DNA from: Ursus arctos
Taxonomy: Eukaryota; Chordata; Mammalia; Carnivora; Ursidae
Reading direction: 5' to 3'
NCBI RefSeq assembly: GCF_023065955.2
Contig: NW_026622986.1
Coordinates: 17,199,848-17,263,847 of the forward strand
Length of the DNA stretch: 64,000 nt
Shown one piece after another: positions 21,631 to 34,993 of the stretch. The position numbers were made by a program, and so were the translations under genes. The notes under the pieces are model-generated. The model worked only from the letters and a program-made list of their open reading frames with translations. It had not been told where the DNA came from and made no database searches. Position 1 is the first letter of the stretch, and each line of letters starts with the position of its first letter.

Positions 21631-21894
21631 GTAAATAAACCTTTTAAAAATTTATTTTAATTGAGTAAATTACAGAAAAGTACATAAAATGTAAATATAC
21701 AGCTCAGTGAATTATCACAAGTTAACTGTTGCCAAGATCAAGAAGATGTAGAACATTGCCAATTGTCCAGAAGCTTCCCTCCTTCTTCCTCCTGGTCTCT
21801 ACCTTCCTTTTCTTCTACAAAGATAAAACTGACTTCTAACATCATAGATTAGTTTTACCTGCTGTTTGAAGTTACTAAATGGAACCATCCTGTT

Positions 21895-22255
21895 TTAATC
21901 CGTTCAGGCTGCTATAACAAAAATATAATAGACTGGGTGGCTTAAACAACAAACATTTATTTCTCACAGTTCTGAAGACTGGGAAGTCCAAGATCAAGAC
22001 GCCGGCAGATTCGGTGTCTGGTGAGGGCACTCTTCCTAATTCATAGACAGCAGTCTTCTCGCTGTGTCCTCACATGGCAGAAGAGGTGAGAGAGCTCTCT
22101 GGGGTCTCTTTTATAAGGGCACTAATCCCATTCATGAGGGCTCCACCCTCATGACCTAATCATCTCCCAAAGGCCCTACCTCCTAATATCATCACATTGG
22201 GGGTTAGGATTTCAACATATGATTTGGGGGGAACACAAACATTCAGTCCATAACA
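21895..22255 (-). mobile_element. Solo MLT1-class LTR (ERVL-MaLR), antisense
   Basis: 'aggctgctataacaaaaatataatagactgggtggcttaaac', 'ttctcacagttctgaagactgggaagtccaagatcaag', 'cacatggcagaagagg', 'ggggttaggatttcaacatatg' are the reversed MaLR LTR. No internal retroviral sequence flanks it, so it is a solo LTR. Confidence 0.8.
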
Positions 22256-23974
22256 CATTCCATGTGTACTCTTTTGCATCTGGTTGCCTCCATTTGGTAT
22301 TATATTTCTAAGATTTGTCCATTGTTGTGTGTAGCAGCAGGTTGTTCATTTTCATTAATGTGTGACAGTCCATTTAGAAATATAGCAGAATTTTTTGTTG
22401 TTGAAAATTGTATTTTTTCCAGTTTTTGGCTACAATAAATAATTTTCCTGTGAACATTATTGTACTTTTAGTATGCATATGTATAAATTTCTCTTTTGAA
22501 GTTAAGTTGAAGTAAAGGTCAACTTTACTTCTAAACAGTTTTTTAAAATGTTTTTATCAGTTTATACTTGAGCAGCAGGATATGAAAATTCCAGTTACTC
22601 TACATTCTTGCCAACACTTGGTCAAGTCTTTTATATTTTAACTATTCTGGTAGGTATATAGTGATATTTAATTATGGTTTAATTTGCATATTCTTTGATC
22701 ACTAAGATTGAATGAATGCCTTTTCTTATGTTTCCTGGACCCTGATAATTTCCTATGTGAAGTCTTTTCAAGTCTTCTTTTTATTAGGTTGCCTGTATTT
22801 TCTCATACTGATTTGTAAAGAGTTCTTTATATATTTCATAAACAGAATTTCTGCACATATTTTATCCCACTCTGACTTGCCCTTTCACTCTCTTAATGGT
22901 GTCTTTTGATGACCAAAGTTACTAATTTTAATCGTCATGCTTTTTCTTTCCTTTCCATATTTGGTGTTTTTTGTGTTGTGTTTAAGAAATCTTTTCCTAC
23001 CTCAAAGTCATAAAAATATTACTAAATCCCCATAAGCTTTAATGTTCTGTTTTTCGCATTTAGATCAATAATCTCCTGGAATTTATTTTTGTGTTTGGGG
23101 TGAAGCAATGTTTAAGTGTAAATTTTTTTTCAAAAGTTTTCCAAACCAGTTGGCTCACTTAATGAAAACACTTCTTCCTATGCTCTACAAATACCATCTT
23201 TATCATAAAACAAGTGTTCATAACTGTGTCGGTCTGTGAAAAGCCTGAAAAGGCTTTCTACTTTGTTCTATTCATCTGCTTGTGCATCTGGTGCCAATAC
23301 CATACAGTATTAATTACTGTAGCTTTATAATAAGTACCCAGTGCAATAATTTTCTAGCTCATTTTTCCTTCTATAAGATAATCACTTTATGTTTTCATAT
23401 AAATTTTTGAAGTAGCTTGTCATTTTCCACAAATTATTCAGCTGAAATTCTCAATTTGGAGTATATTGAATATATGTAGATCAGTTTTGGAAGAATTGAT
23501 AGGCAGACAGCATTGATTCTAAAAATCATGAGTAAATCCATTCATTTACATCTTTAAAAATTTTTTAATAATGTGTTACAACTTTCTGTGTGTCCATATT
23601 GCATATTTTTTCCTTAGATTTATTCCTGGGTATTTAGTGTTTTTAGATGACACCATAAATGATATTGTTACATTTAACTTTCTAATTCTATTTGGGATAT
23701 AGAAATATAATTGATTTTTGTATAATTACCTTATATCCAGCAACCTTGCTAAATTTATTTTTTTAATTCTACATATCTGTATATTATGCATTTTTTTCTT
23801 TTGTGCTAATTAGGATCTCTAATACATGTAGAATCGAAGTGATGATAGCAAGTATCCTTGTTTCATTTTCAATCTCAAAAACTTCATCATTGAAGCTTTT
23901 TAAATTTCATCATTGAAATTATTTATTAAAATTTTATCATTTCATTATTAAATACAATGTATGTTGCCAGCTTT

Positions 23975-24370
23975 TTATAGAATTTTTTATTGAGATATAT
24001 TTCACATAACACAAACCTCGCCATTTAAAAGTACATACACTTTAGTGGTTTTTAGACTCTTCACTATGTTGTGCAACCATCACCACTATCTAATTTGAGA
24101 ACATTTTCATCACACCAAAAAACTAAAATAACTGTCTACCTGTTAGCAGTTAATTCCAATTCTCAGCCTTCCTCTTCCATGACAACCACTGATCTACTTT
24201 CCGTTCCTATGGATTTGCCTATTATAGACATTCCATGTAATTAGAATTATACAATGTGTGCTCTTTTGTGTTTGGCTTCACATAATGTTTTCAGGGTTCA
24301 TCCATGCTATAGCATTTAACAGTGATGATGGCACAGTTTCTATTTCTTTACTCCTTTGTATGGAACATAC
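23975..24370 (-). mobile_element. Antisense L1 3' end nested in older L1
   Basis: It starts 'tttttattgagatatatttcacataacac' and carries 'ccatcaccactatctaatttgagaacattttcatcac' and 'ctatggatttgcctattatagacattcc', an L1M-type 3' UTR in reverse. The surrounding L1 text resumes after it. Confidence 0.75.
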
Positions 24371-24560
24371 TGTCTTTTTTCTTTGCAGGCCTTGTAATTT
24401 TTGTTGTTGTTACTGAAGACAAGATATTATGAATATTATAACTTGGCAACTCTAGAAACCAGATTCTCTCTCCTTTCTAGGATTCGTTGTTTTTTGGTCA
24501 AATTATAGTTGTTTGTTTAGTGCTTTTTTGAACTAATGTTATGAAGTCTGTATATTTTGT

Positions 24561-25228
24561 CACGTGTGGCCACTGAAATCTCTGTTTCATTAGCTTAGTG
24601 ATCAGCTAGTAATTGGACAGAATTTTCTTAAATGCCTAGAACCCAAAATTCTTCCAGTCTTTGCCATGGTTTCTGTGTATGTATTGAAGATTGCCTTTCA
24701 TACTCAGCCAGGCGGTTTACAACTCTGCCTTAGCCTTTACTTTGTGTTTCCAAAGATACTCAAGGTCATGAGGTAGTGAGAACTTTTATCATTTTCAGGT
24801 CTTTTCTGAGCATGCTCACAGCCCTGAGCATGCACATAGACTTCTAGATGCCCAGGAATGTCAGAGCATCCCATTCCTCAGCCTTTCCTCCCAAGCTTTT
24901 CGGATAATCTTTTGTTTTCCCAACTATTTTCTGTCACCTCAGTCAGCAGTGGCTAAGATATCAGCCTGTAAAAGTTTTCAACAAATGCCTCCAGGGAAGC
25001 AGCTTTAGAATTAGGCCAGTTTTGAGTTAGGGAAAATAAAGACAAGCTTTTTGAACCTGTATTCCAGGGAGCCACCAGCCAGGTTAGAACAAATAATTAC
25101 AATTCTTTGCAAATTAGCTCATTCTGCACCTGCCATGATTAGAAATCAGTTATTATTTTCACAGGCAGTGATGAGCTATGGAATAGGAGATAGGGCTGGG
25201 GTCTGTTAAAGTGCCACAAAGTATGCTG
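24561..25228 (-). repeat. Probable old antisense LINE terminal segment
   Basis: Phrases such as 'ttacaactctgccttagcctttac', 'gagcatgctcacagccctgagcatgcacatagac' and 'ttccagggagccaccagccagg' resemble reversed terminal sequence of HAL1/L1-type elements. No gene evidence. Confidence 0.4.
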
Positions 25229-27736
25229 TGCTTTTTTTTTAAATTGAAGTATAATTGACATACAATGTTATATTAATTTCAAGTGTACAACATTGATTCA
25301 ACGTTTGTACACATTACTCTATACTGTGCACAATGAGTCATCATCTGTCGCCATACAACATTGTTACAGTATTATTAACTATATTCCCTATGCTGTACTT
25401 TTATCTCCTTGACTTATTTATTTTATAACTGGAAGTTTGTACCTCTTAATCTCCTTCACCCATTTTGCCTGTTCCCCAACTCCCTTCCCTCTGGCAACCA
25501 CCAATTTGTTCTTTGTATTTAAGAGTCTGTTTTGGTTTTTAGATTATACATATAAGTGAAATCATATGGTATTGTTTTTCTCTGACTTATTTCACTAAAC
25601 ATAATTCCCTTTAAGGCCATCCCTGTTGTCACATATGGCAAGATCTGATTCTTTTTTGATGGTTAAATAATATCTCATTGTGCACACACACGTGTGTGTA
25701 TCCCATTTTCTTTATCCATTCATCTATCAGTGGACACTTAGCCGCATCTTGGCCATTGTAAATAACGCTGCAGTCAACTCAGAGTGCGTGTGTCTTTTGA
25801 ATTAGTATTTTCATTTTCTTTGGGTAAATGCCCAGTACTAGAGTTACTGGATCACACGGTATTTATATTTTTCATGATTCCATACTGTTTTCCATATCAG
25901 CTGCACCAATTTGCATTCCCACCAGTACACAAGTGTTCCCTTTTCTCCACATCCTCACCAACTTTTGCTATTTCTTGTCTTTTTGGTACTCGCCATTCTA
26001 ACAGGTGAAAGATGATATCTCATGGTGGTTTTGATTTGCATTTCCCTGATGATGAGTGATATTGAGCATCTTTTCATGTGTCTGTTGGCCATCTGTATGT
26101 CTTTTTTGAAAAAATGTCTACTCAGGTCCTCTGTTTTTTCATTGTAATGTTTGGATTTTGGGGTGTTGACTTGTGTAAATTCTTTGTGTATTTTGATATT
26201 AACCCCCTCTGGGATATATCATTTGCAAATATATTCTCCCATTCTGTGGGTCACCTTTTTGTTTTGTTGATGGTTTCCTTTGCAGTGCAAAGCTTCTTAT
26301 TTTTGTGTAGTCCTGATAGTTTTTCTTTTTGTTTCCCTTGCCTAAGGAGACATATCCGTAAATATGTTGCTAAGGTCAATATCCAAGAGTACTGCCTATG
26401 TTTTCTTTTAGGAGTTTTCTGGTTTCAGGTCTCACATTTAAGTCTCTAATCCATTCTGAGTTTTTTTTGTGTGGGGGGGGTAAGAAAGTGGTCCGCTTTC
26501 ATTATTTTATGGGTAGCTGTCCAGTTTTCCCAGCATCATTTATTGAAGAGACTGTCTTTTCCTCATTGTATATTCTTGCATCCTTTGTCCTAAATTAATT
26601 GACTATATAAGTATGGGTTTATTTCTGGGTTCTCTATTCTGTTAATCTATGTGTCTGTTTTTCTGCCAGTACCATATTGTTTTGAATACTGTAGCTTTGT
26701 AGTATAGTTTGAAATCTGGAATTGTGATATCTCCAGCTTTGTTCTTCTTTCTCAAGATTGCTTTGGCTATTCAAGGTTTTTTGTGGTTCCATAAAAATTT
26801 TATGATTATTTATGCTAGTTCTGTGAAATATGCTGTTGGTAGTTTGGTAGGGATTGCATTGAATCTGTAGATTGCTTTGGGTAGTAGGGACATTTTAACA
26901 ATATTAGTACTTCCAGTTGACGAGCATAGTGTATCTTTCCATTTGTGTCATTTTCAGTTTCTTTTATGAATGTCTCATATTTTTCAGAGTACAAGTCTTT
27001 TCCAGGACTATGTTGAATAAAAGAGGTGAGAGTAGACACCCTCACCATGTCCCTGACTTGAAAGACACACTTTCAGTTTTTCACCATTGAGTATGGTTTT
27101 GTCCCACTTGATTGTGGTAAATGATTTTTTTTAATGTATTGTTGAATTTGGTTTGATAATATTTTATTGAGGATTTTTGCATCTATGTTCATCAGAGATA
27201 TTGGCCCGTAGTTCTCTTTCTTTGTAGTGTCTTTGTCTGGTTTTGATATCACAGTAATGCTGCCCTCATAGAATGAATTTGGAAGTTTTCCTTCCTCTTC
27301 TGTTTTTAGGAAAGTTTGAGAAGAACAGGTATGAACTCTTCTTTACACGTTTGTTAGAATTCACCCGTGAAGCCATCTGGTCCTGGACTTTTGTTTGTTG
27401 GGAGTTTTTTTTTTTATTATTACTTATTCAGTTTCATTGCTGGTAATCCATCTGTTCAAATTTTCTATTAATTCATGATTCAGTTTTGGAAGATTCTATG
27501 TTTCTAGGAATTTATCCATTTCTTCTGTGTTGTTCAATTTGTTGGCATATGATTTTGCATAATATTCTTTATAATTCTTTATATTTTTATGGTATCAGTT
27601 ATTATTTATTTTCCTTTATTTCTGATTCTACTTATTTGAGTCCCGTCTTTTTTTCTGATGAGTCTGGCTTAAATTTTATCAATTTTGTTTATCTTTTCAA
27701 AGAACCAGCTTTTGGTTTCATTGAGCTTTTCTATTG

Positions 27737-27762
27737 TGGTGGTGGTGGTGGTGGTGGTGGTG
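27737..27762. repeat. (TGG)n microsatellite
   Basis: About eight uninterrupted TGG units inside the antisense L1. They create the Val/Gly homopolymers in the spurious open frames there. Confidence 0.95.
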
Positions 27763-27903
27763 TTTTTGTCTCTGTTTCATTTCTCTGTTCCAATCTTTAT
27801 TATTTCTTTCCTTGTTCTAGCTTTGAGTTTTGTTTGTTCTTCTTTTCTACTTCCTTTGGGTGTAAGGTTAAACTGTTTATTTGAGATTTTTCTTGTTTCT
27901 TTT

Positions 27904-28196
27904 TTTATTAAGTTTTTTATGTTAATTCCAGTATGGTTAACAGTGTATACTGTTATATTAGTTTCAGGTGTACAATATAGTGATTCAACAATTCTATACA
28001 TAACTCAGTGCTCATCATGATAAGTGTGCTCTTTAATCCCCATCACCTGTTTCACCCATTTTTCCCCCCACCTCCCCTCTGGTTACCATCAGTTTGTTCT
28101 CTATGGAGTCTGTCTCTTGGTTTGTCTCCCTCTCTCTCTCTCTTTTTCCTTCCTTTACTCCTTTGTTTTTCTTAAATTCTACATGTGAGTGAAGGG
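27904..28196 (-). mobile_element. Antisense L1 3' end nested in the L1
   Basis: 'ttagtttcaggtgtacaatatagtgattcaacaattc', 'ccccatcacctgtttcaccc', 'ctctggttaccatcagtttgttctc' are the carnivore L1 3' UTR reversed. The host text TTTTCTTGTTTCTT is repeated at each side (27888 and 28199) as the target-site duplication. Confidence 0.88.
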
Positions 28197-28450
28197 ACTT
28201 TTCTTGTTTCTTGAGGTAGGCAGATATTGCTATAAACTTCCCCTTTTAACTGTGTCTCAAAGATTTTGGACCATTGTGTTTTCATTTTCATTTGTCTCCA
28301 TGTATTTTTTAATTTCGTCTTTGATTTCTTCATTGACCCATCGATTGTTTAGTAGCATGTTGTTTCACCTCCACACATTGGTGTTTTTTCCAGTTTTTTT
28401 CCTGTAATTGATTTCTAGTTTTATACTGTTGTGGTCAGAAAAGGTAATTG

Positions 28451-28630
28451 TGGGTGCCTGGGTGGCTCAGTCAGTTGAGCATCCAGCTCTTGATGTTGAC
28501 TCAGGGATGTGAGCTTGAGCTCTCCGTCGGGTTCCATTCGCACCATAGAGTCTGCTTGAGATTCTCTCTCTCCCTCTCCCCCTGCTCGTGTGCACTCTCT
28601 CTCAAATAAATAAATCTTAAAAAAAAAAAA
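28451..28630 (+). mobile_element. can-SINE
   Basis: 'gggtgcctgggtggctcagtcag' head and 'tctctctcaaataaataaatcttaaaaaaa' tail. A diverged duplication, AGAAAAGGTAATTG versus AGAATAGATAATTG, flanks it. Confidence 0.92.
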
Positions 28631-29298
28631 GAATAGATAATTGATATGATTTCAATCTTCTTAAATTTATTGAGATTTGTGGTTAAATATATGATCTTCT
28701 GGGAGAATGTTTCATGTGTACTTGAAAAGTATGTGTATTCTTCTGTTTTGGGATGGAATGTTCTGTATGTATGTTAAGTCTGTCTGTTTTAATGTGTTGT
28801 TCAAAGCCACTGTTTCCTTGTTGATTTCCTGTCTGAATGATCTATCCATTTATGTAAGTAGAGTGTTAACGATTATTGTATTACTACTATTACTGTATTA
28901 CTGTCAATTTCTCCTTTTAAATTTGTTAATACTTGTTTTAGGTATTTAGGTGCTCCTATGTAGGGTGCATATATATTTACAATTGTTATATCCTCTCATT
29001 GGATTGATTCTTTTATCATTATGTATGTAGTGCCCTTCTTTGTCTCTTACTGCCGTCTTTGTTTTAAAGTCTATTTTGTTTGATAAGCATTGCTGCCCCA
29101 GCTTTTTTTCACTTCCACTTGCATGGTATATGTTTTTCCATCCCTTCACTTTCAATCTGTGTGTGTCTGTGAGTCTGAACTGAGTCTCTTGTAGGCAGCA
29201 TATAGTTGATTCTTATTTTTTATCCATACAGTCACCCTAGATCTTCTTATTGGAATATTTAGTCCATTTAACATTTAAGGTAATTATTGGTAAGTATG

Positions 29299-29372
29299 TC
29301 TCACATTGGGCTCTGTGCTCCGTGGGGAGTCTGCTTGAGATTCTCTCTTCCCCTCCCCACACTCAACTTTTT
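29299..29372 (+). mobile_element. 3' half of a can-SINE
   Basis: 'ctcacattgggctctgtgctc' and 'ggggagtctgcttgagattctctcttcccc' match the distal half of can-SINEs. The tRNA-derived head is missing. Confidence 0.75.
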
Positions 29373-29534
29373 TAAAGAATCAGATGGTTTTCTTGAAATG
29401 GTCCTGCAAGCTTTTGGCTAATTTCCAGAGTTTAGAAAAAGTTGATTCTTAGTTTTTGCCCATTTTTTTCTTGCTTTTATGGAGAGTCAGAATTTGGAGT
29501 TCCTTACTCTGCCATTTTCATTGACATCATTGTA

Positions 29535-32410
29535 GATTTTTTAAAAATTAAGTAAGTTCTCTTCTTACCTTTACTATGAATTTTTATTCATTAAAAATGA
29601 ATATTATCAAATGTTATCAAATACCTTTACTGTGTTGATTAAGGTGGTCGTCTGATTTTTTTTTTACCTTTACTTTGTTAATGAGATGATTTATATTGAC
29701 TGATTTTCTAATATTAAACCACCTTGCTTTCCTGGAATAAACCCATTTTATTGTTTTGATTTGACAGTACTTTGTTTAGAATTTTTGTTTTTATGTTTAA
29801 AAGAGAGATTGGCCTTATGTGAAAGAGTGATTTTCTTTTCTTTGCCAGGTTTGATGTTAATCATGGGACTTACATGAAATGCTTCTTCTTTTTTTAAACT
29901 TTTTATTTGAAATAATTTCAGATTCATGGGAAGTTGCAAAGACAGTACAGAAAGTTCTTATTCACCTTTCATCCATTTCCCCCTAATAGTTATATCTTAT
30001 CTATAGTTTAGTATCAAAACCAGGAAATTGACATTAGTGCAGTGATAGTATATGCCATTTATCACATATATAGATTTATATATATAAAGATATAGAACTA
30101 TTCAAGATACAGAACACAAAGATAACTTTCATGCTTCTTTACATCACACCCACCTCCTCTGGTTTTTGGATTTAAAATATTTAACTATATTTCTCTTGGG
30201 TACTAACAAATGGAGTTGCTGGGTCATCTGGTAGTTCTAGGTTTAACATTTAGAGGAACTACCAAACTGTTTTCCAGAGTGGCTGCACCATTGTATATTC
30301 CTACCAGCAATATATGAAAGATGCAGTTGTTTTCATCTTCACCAGCATTTGGTGTTTTCACTATTCTTTTTTTAGCTATACTAATAAATGTGTAGTGATA
30401 TCTCATCATGATTTTAACTATGTTTTCCCTAATGATTTTTTATGTTGAACATCTTTTTGCCTGTTTTTTGTCTGTAAATCCTCTTAGAGTGAAATCTTTA
30501 TGTCTTTTGCCTATTTTCTAATTCAGTTGGTTGCTTTTTTGTGATTAAAGTTTGAAAGTTCATTATATGTTCTTAATATATGTCCTTTACCCGAAATTTC
30601 GTTGGAAATATTTTCTTTTAGTCTATAACTTTTCTTCTCATCTTTTTAACAGTATCTTTGGCAGAGCAAAAGTTTTTAATTTTGATAAAGTCTAGTTTGT
30701 TATTTTTGTTCTTTTACGTGTTGTGCTTTGGTGTCATGCTCAAAAACTTTTTACTATGCCATTGGTTCCAAAGAGTTTCTCTTGGGAATTTTCTTGAAAG
30801 TTTTATAGTGCTATAGTTTACACTAAATATGTGATCCACTTTTTTATATTAGGTATGAGGTTTAGGAAAAGGTTCTTTTTTCTTTTTTCCTTTTTAACGT
30901 CTAATCCAATCTCTTCACCATTTGTTTAAAGACTATCCTTTGTTCTTTATTTTTATTTCCTGGAAGGGTTACATATGATTGGAATTATTTCTTCCATAAA
31001 TATTTAGAAGAAATCACTTGTAAAGCCATCTGGGGGTTCTTGCAGGGATGATTTTTGAGATCCAACTTCTTTAATACTTACATAATCATTCATGTGTTTT
31101 ATTTCTTGCTGTGTCAGTTTAAGGTATATTTTTCCCAAGAATTTGTCAACTTGTTTAAATTATGAAATTTGTCACCATAAAGTTATTTATTTATTTACTG
31201 TTTATAGCAGTGCTGTCCAACTGAATTCTTTGCAATTATAGGTTCAGTATCCATGCTGTTCAGGATGGTATGTGGCTTTTGAGCACTTGAAATTTTGCTG
31301 GTGTGACTAAGGAACTGGATTTTTAATTTCATTACATTGTAAATAATTTATATTTTACTTAGTAGCTTTATGGCAATATTAGCACACATCTGTAGGGTCT
31401 GTAATAATTTTCTCCTTTGTTTGCTAATATTAGGTATCTGTGTTCTTGGGGTCTTTCTCTTTCATTATTCTTTACAGGTTATTAAGTTATTAGTCTTTTC
31501 AAAAACCATGTTCTCCGTTTTTTTGTGTCTCTATATTGCATGCCTATTTTCTGAATCACTGATATTACTCTTTTATTATTTCTTTCATTTTACTTTCTTC
31601 GATTTGTTATTCTTTTCTAACCTTTAAAGATGGAGAGTTACCATATTGATTTCCAATCTTTCTTATAATATATGCATTAAAGGCTATAAATGTCCCTCAG
31701 AGATGGCTTTAGCTACAAAGTCACAAGTTTTAATATTTTGTATTTTCATTAATCATTCAGTTAAAAATATTTCTAATTCTCATTGTTATTGCTTTGTTGA
31801 ACCATGGACTCTTTAGGAATATATTTCTTAATTTACAAACACATGAATGTTCTAGTTATCGTTTTGTTATTGATTTCCTGCTTAATTGTTTTGTGATGAG
31901 AAAAGATAGTCCAATTTCATCCTTTGTGTTGAGACTTGCTTTATGGACTACCCTATGGTCAATTATTACAAATACTCAGTAAACTCGGGAAGAGTTGTGT
32001 AGTTGTGGATAAATATTCTATATATGTCAGTTAATGTTTGTTAATTATGTTTTAAAATCATTTGATCATTTTTAGGTTTTATTATGCTTGTTTAACCAAT
32101 TATAGTGAGAAATGTGCTAAAATCTTCCAATGAGATTGTTCATTTGTCAGTTTTTCCATATAGCTCTGTCAGATTTTGCTTTGTATCTATTGAAGTTATT
32201 GTTGCCTTTGAATTTTGAATAATTATATCTTTGATAAATCAACCATTTTACCATATGAAATATTTCAGCTTGTCTCTAGTAATGCTTTTTTAATTTTTAA
32301 ATTTTCTTTGTCTAAAGTTAATATAGCTATACTAGCTTTTTTCTGCTTTATGTTTGCAAGGTACATATTTTTTTATTGTTTTGTTTCTTTATACATTAGA
32401 TATGCCCCTT
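29535..32410 (-). mobile_element. Antisense L1 pieces, nested
   Basis: 29535-29884 is reversed ORF2 ('ccaccttgctttcctggaataaaccca'). A separate reversed 3' end begins near 29885 ('tttttatttgaaataatttcagattcatgggaagttgc') and runs on through 'cagagtggctgcaccattgtatattcctacc'. The outer L1 then resumes to about 32410 ('cctatggtcaattattac', 'aatcttccaatgagattgttcatttgtcag'). No coding potential remains. Confidence 0.8.
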
Positions 32411-32411
32411 A

Positions 32412-32524
32412 TTTTTAAAATTTATTTATTTATTTAAGTAATCTTTACACCCAGCATGAGGCTCGAACTCACTACCCCAAGATCAAGAGTCACATGCTCT
32501 TCGTATTGAGCCAGCCAGGCATCC
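32412..32524 (-). mobile_element. Old short can-SINE
   Basis: 'agtaatctttacacccagcatgaggctcgaactcactaccccaagatcaagagtcacatgctctt', 'gagccagccaggcatccc'. It lacks the CT-rich segment. Duplication ATGCCCCTTATT versus ATGCCCCCTATT. Confidence 0.9.
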
Positions 32525-33303
32525 CATGCCCCCTATTATTGTGAAATTTAAAAAATCAAGTCTGACAGTACTAAATTTCTTTGAAGCATTTACTCCATTT
32601 TTTATTTAATAAAATCACAAACCTTTTGGAATTTAAATCTGCCATCTTATTATTTGTTTTCTATATGTCCTTCCTGTTTTATGTTCTTTTTCTCTCTCAA
32701 ATCTTGACTTATCTTTAGGATTGTTTGACTAATATTTAGTATTCCATTCGTCCTTCATATTCTAAGTTCTTTTTTCTCTCTTCTATTTTCTTTTGTGTTG
32801 GTCGATAAATTTTTACATTCTATCTCTCCTTTTTAACAGCTTTCTTATTGATATGCAAATGACATAAATTGCACATATTTAACGTGTTCCACTTCATCCA
32901 TTTTATGATACATATTTACCTGTGAAACCATCATCAGAATCAAGATATTTAACAGATCTATCATCCCCAAAGGTTTCTTCATGCCCCTTTATAATGTGTC
33001 ATACTCAACCCTACATCTGTCTCCTGGCAATCTGTCTCTGCTTTCTATTACTGTAGATTAGTTTGCATAACCTAACATTATGCATATGGAAGCATACGGT
33101 GTGTACTTTGTCCAACTTCTTGCACCAAGCATAATGTTGAGATTTAACTATGTTTCTCTGTGTTTCAATAGTTTGTCCTTTCTAGTGCTGAATATTTTAT
33201 TGTATAGATATACTGAAGTTGGGGTTTTTTAAAAAATCTATTTACCAGTTGATGGACATTTGAGTTGTTTCTAGTTTATGGCCACTATAAATAAACCTGT
33301 GGT

Positions 33304-33523
33304 GGGGCACGCAGGTGGCTCAATCACTTGAGCACCTGACTTAATTTTGGATCAGGTCATGATCTCAGGGTCGTGAGATGGAGCACCATGTTTGGCTCCC
33401 TCCGCGCTAGGCTCTACGCCTGGCTTAGGATTCTCTCTCTCCCTCTCCTGCCCCTCCCCCTCCACCCTCTCTCTCAAAATAAATGCACATGCACACTCTC
33501 TCTCAAAATAAACAAACAGACAA
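33304..33523 (+). mobile_element. can-SINE
   Basis: 'ggggcacgcaggtggctcaatcacttgagc' head, 'ggatcaggtcatgatctcagggtcgtgagatgg', then CT-rich sequence and an (AAAC)n tail. Duplication ATAAACCTGTGGTG versus ACAAGCCTGCTGTG. Confidence 0.9.
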
Positions 33524-34793
33524 ACAAGCCTGCTGTGAGGGATCATGTATAAGTCTTTGTGTGAACATATGCTTACATTTCTCCTGGGTGAATGCCTTGT
33601 AGTGGAATGACTGGAACATGAGATGGGTATTTGTTTAAATATTTAAGAAGCTGCCAAACTGTTTAACAGAGTGGCTATTCAACTTTATATTCCTACGAGA
33701 AATGCGTGAGAGTTGCAGTTGTTCCACATCCTCGCCAAACCTTGCTATCATCATTCTTTTTCATCTTAGCCCTCTAGTCTCATGGTGATTTTATTGGCAG
33801 TTCCCAAGTGATTAATAATGCTGACCACCTTTTCATGCATTTATTTTCCATTCAGATATATTCTTTTGTGAAGTGGCTGTTCAAATCTATTGCCCGTGTT
33901 TGTCATATTACTGAATTTGAAGTTCCTTATATATTTTAGGGACAAGTCGTATGTCACCTGTATGATCTGCAGATATCTTCTGCTAGTTCATGACTTGCTT
34001 TTTATTTTAGCAATGGTGTCTTTTGAAAAGCAAAAGTCTTTAATTCAGATGTTCAGTTTATCCAGTTTTTTTCTTTTATACTAAGTTGCTTTTATGAACT
34101 AATTTAGAAATCTTTGTCAAATCCAAAGTCTCTAAGAGCTTCTCCAATGTTTCCATCCGTGAGTTTTATAGTTTTAGCATTTATATTTAAGTCTGTGATC
34201 CTTTTTAAGTTAATTTTTGATACTGTGTCAGGTAAAGGTTGAGTTTTATACTTTTCTTACATATGGCTAGCAGCATTTATTAAAATATTATCCTTTCTCC
34301 ATTGGATCTTTGTTGGAAATCAGTTATGTTGGTTTATTACTGGCCTTTCTATTCTGTTATATTAAACTGTATGTCTGTATTTACACCAGTACAGTTTTGT
34401 CTTAATTACATTCGCTGTATAATTCTTGAGATCAAATACTGTAAATCCTCCAACTTTGTTCTTTTTTTCAAAATTGTATTGGCTAATTCTAGTTTCTTTA
34501 CATTTCTATAAAATTTTGAATCAAGTTGTCAGTTCGTGCCCAAAAAAAATCTGAACTTTTTATTGGAATTGCATTGAATCTGTAGGTCAATTTGGGGAGA
34601 ATTTACATCTTAGCAATAGTGAGTCTTTTGATCTGTGAACATGGTATATTTCTTATTTTATTAAAGTGTTTGTTAATTTCTCTTGGAACATCATTTGTCA
34701 AATTTATACCTAAATATTTCATACTAACAATACCAATATTTATACCAACAGTATTTCAAATATTGTTAGTAGTCTTCTAAATTGGTGGCTTTA

Positions 34794-34993
34794 TTTTTTT
34801 TTTTTAAAGATTTTATTTATTTATTTGACAGAGATAGAGACAGCCAGCGAGAGAGGGAACACAAGCAGGGGGAGTGGGAGAGGAAGAAGCAGGCTCATAG
34901 CGGAAGAGCCTGATATGGGGCTCGATCCCATAACACCAGGATCACGCCCTGAGCTGAAGGCAGGCGCTTAACCGCTGTGCCACCCAGGCGCCC
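34794..34993 (-). mobile_element. Very young can-SINE (ursid-like form)
   Basis: Full-length antisense copy with poly-T, 'gatagagacagccagcgagagagggaacac' and 'cttaaccgctgtgccacccaggcgcccc'. A perfect 17-bp duplication CTAAATTGGTGGCTTTA lies at 34777-34793 and 34994-35010. Confidence 0.96.

Larger units (their letters stand above)
21650..24560 (-). mobile_element. Antisense L1 pile, degenerate
   Basis: It begins with a reversed L1M-type 3' end ('aaatatacagctcagtgaattatcacaagttaac'). It continues through reversed ORF2-like text ('gcctttgatcact', 'tgctttttctttcc', 'tgcaataattttctagctc', 'tatccagcaaccttgctaaatt'). An MLT1 LTR (21895-22255) and another L1 end (23975-24370) are nested inside. All frames are broken. 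Confidence 0.8.
25229..29500 (-). mobile_element. Long antisense L1 (about 4 kb), degenerate
   Basis: It starts at a reversed 3' tail ('tttttttttaaattgaagtataattgacatacaatg') and runs into reversed ORF2: 'ctgcaccaatttgcattcccaccag', 'ccagcatcatttattgaagag', 'ctttgtagtatagtttgaaatctgg', 'gttctctttctttgtagtgtctttgtctgg', 'ggaatgttctgtatgtatg'. The largest frames here (123 codons at 26078, 132 at 27486, 111 at 27685, all +) are on the non-coding strand of the L1 and are not genes. An L1 end, a SINE and a SINE fragment interrupt it. Confidence 0.88.

Noticed and set aside
26078..26598. Open frames of 123 and 66 codons on +
   Set aside because: They are the complement of degenerate L1 ORF2 text (phrases such as 'ttcccagcatcatttattgaagag'), rich in Phe/Leu/Ser as expected from reversed A-rich L1.
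27486..27884. Longest open frame (132 codons, +), with Gly/Val runs
   Set aside because: It lies on the non-coding strand of an antisense L1 and crosses a (TGG)n microsatellite; no start context, splice sites or protein features.
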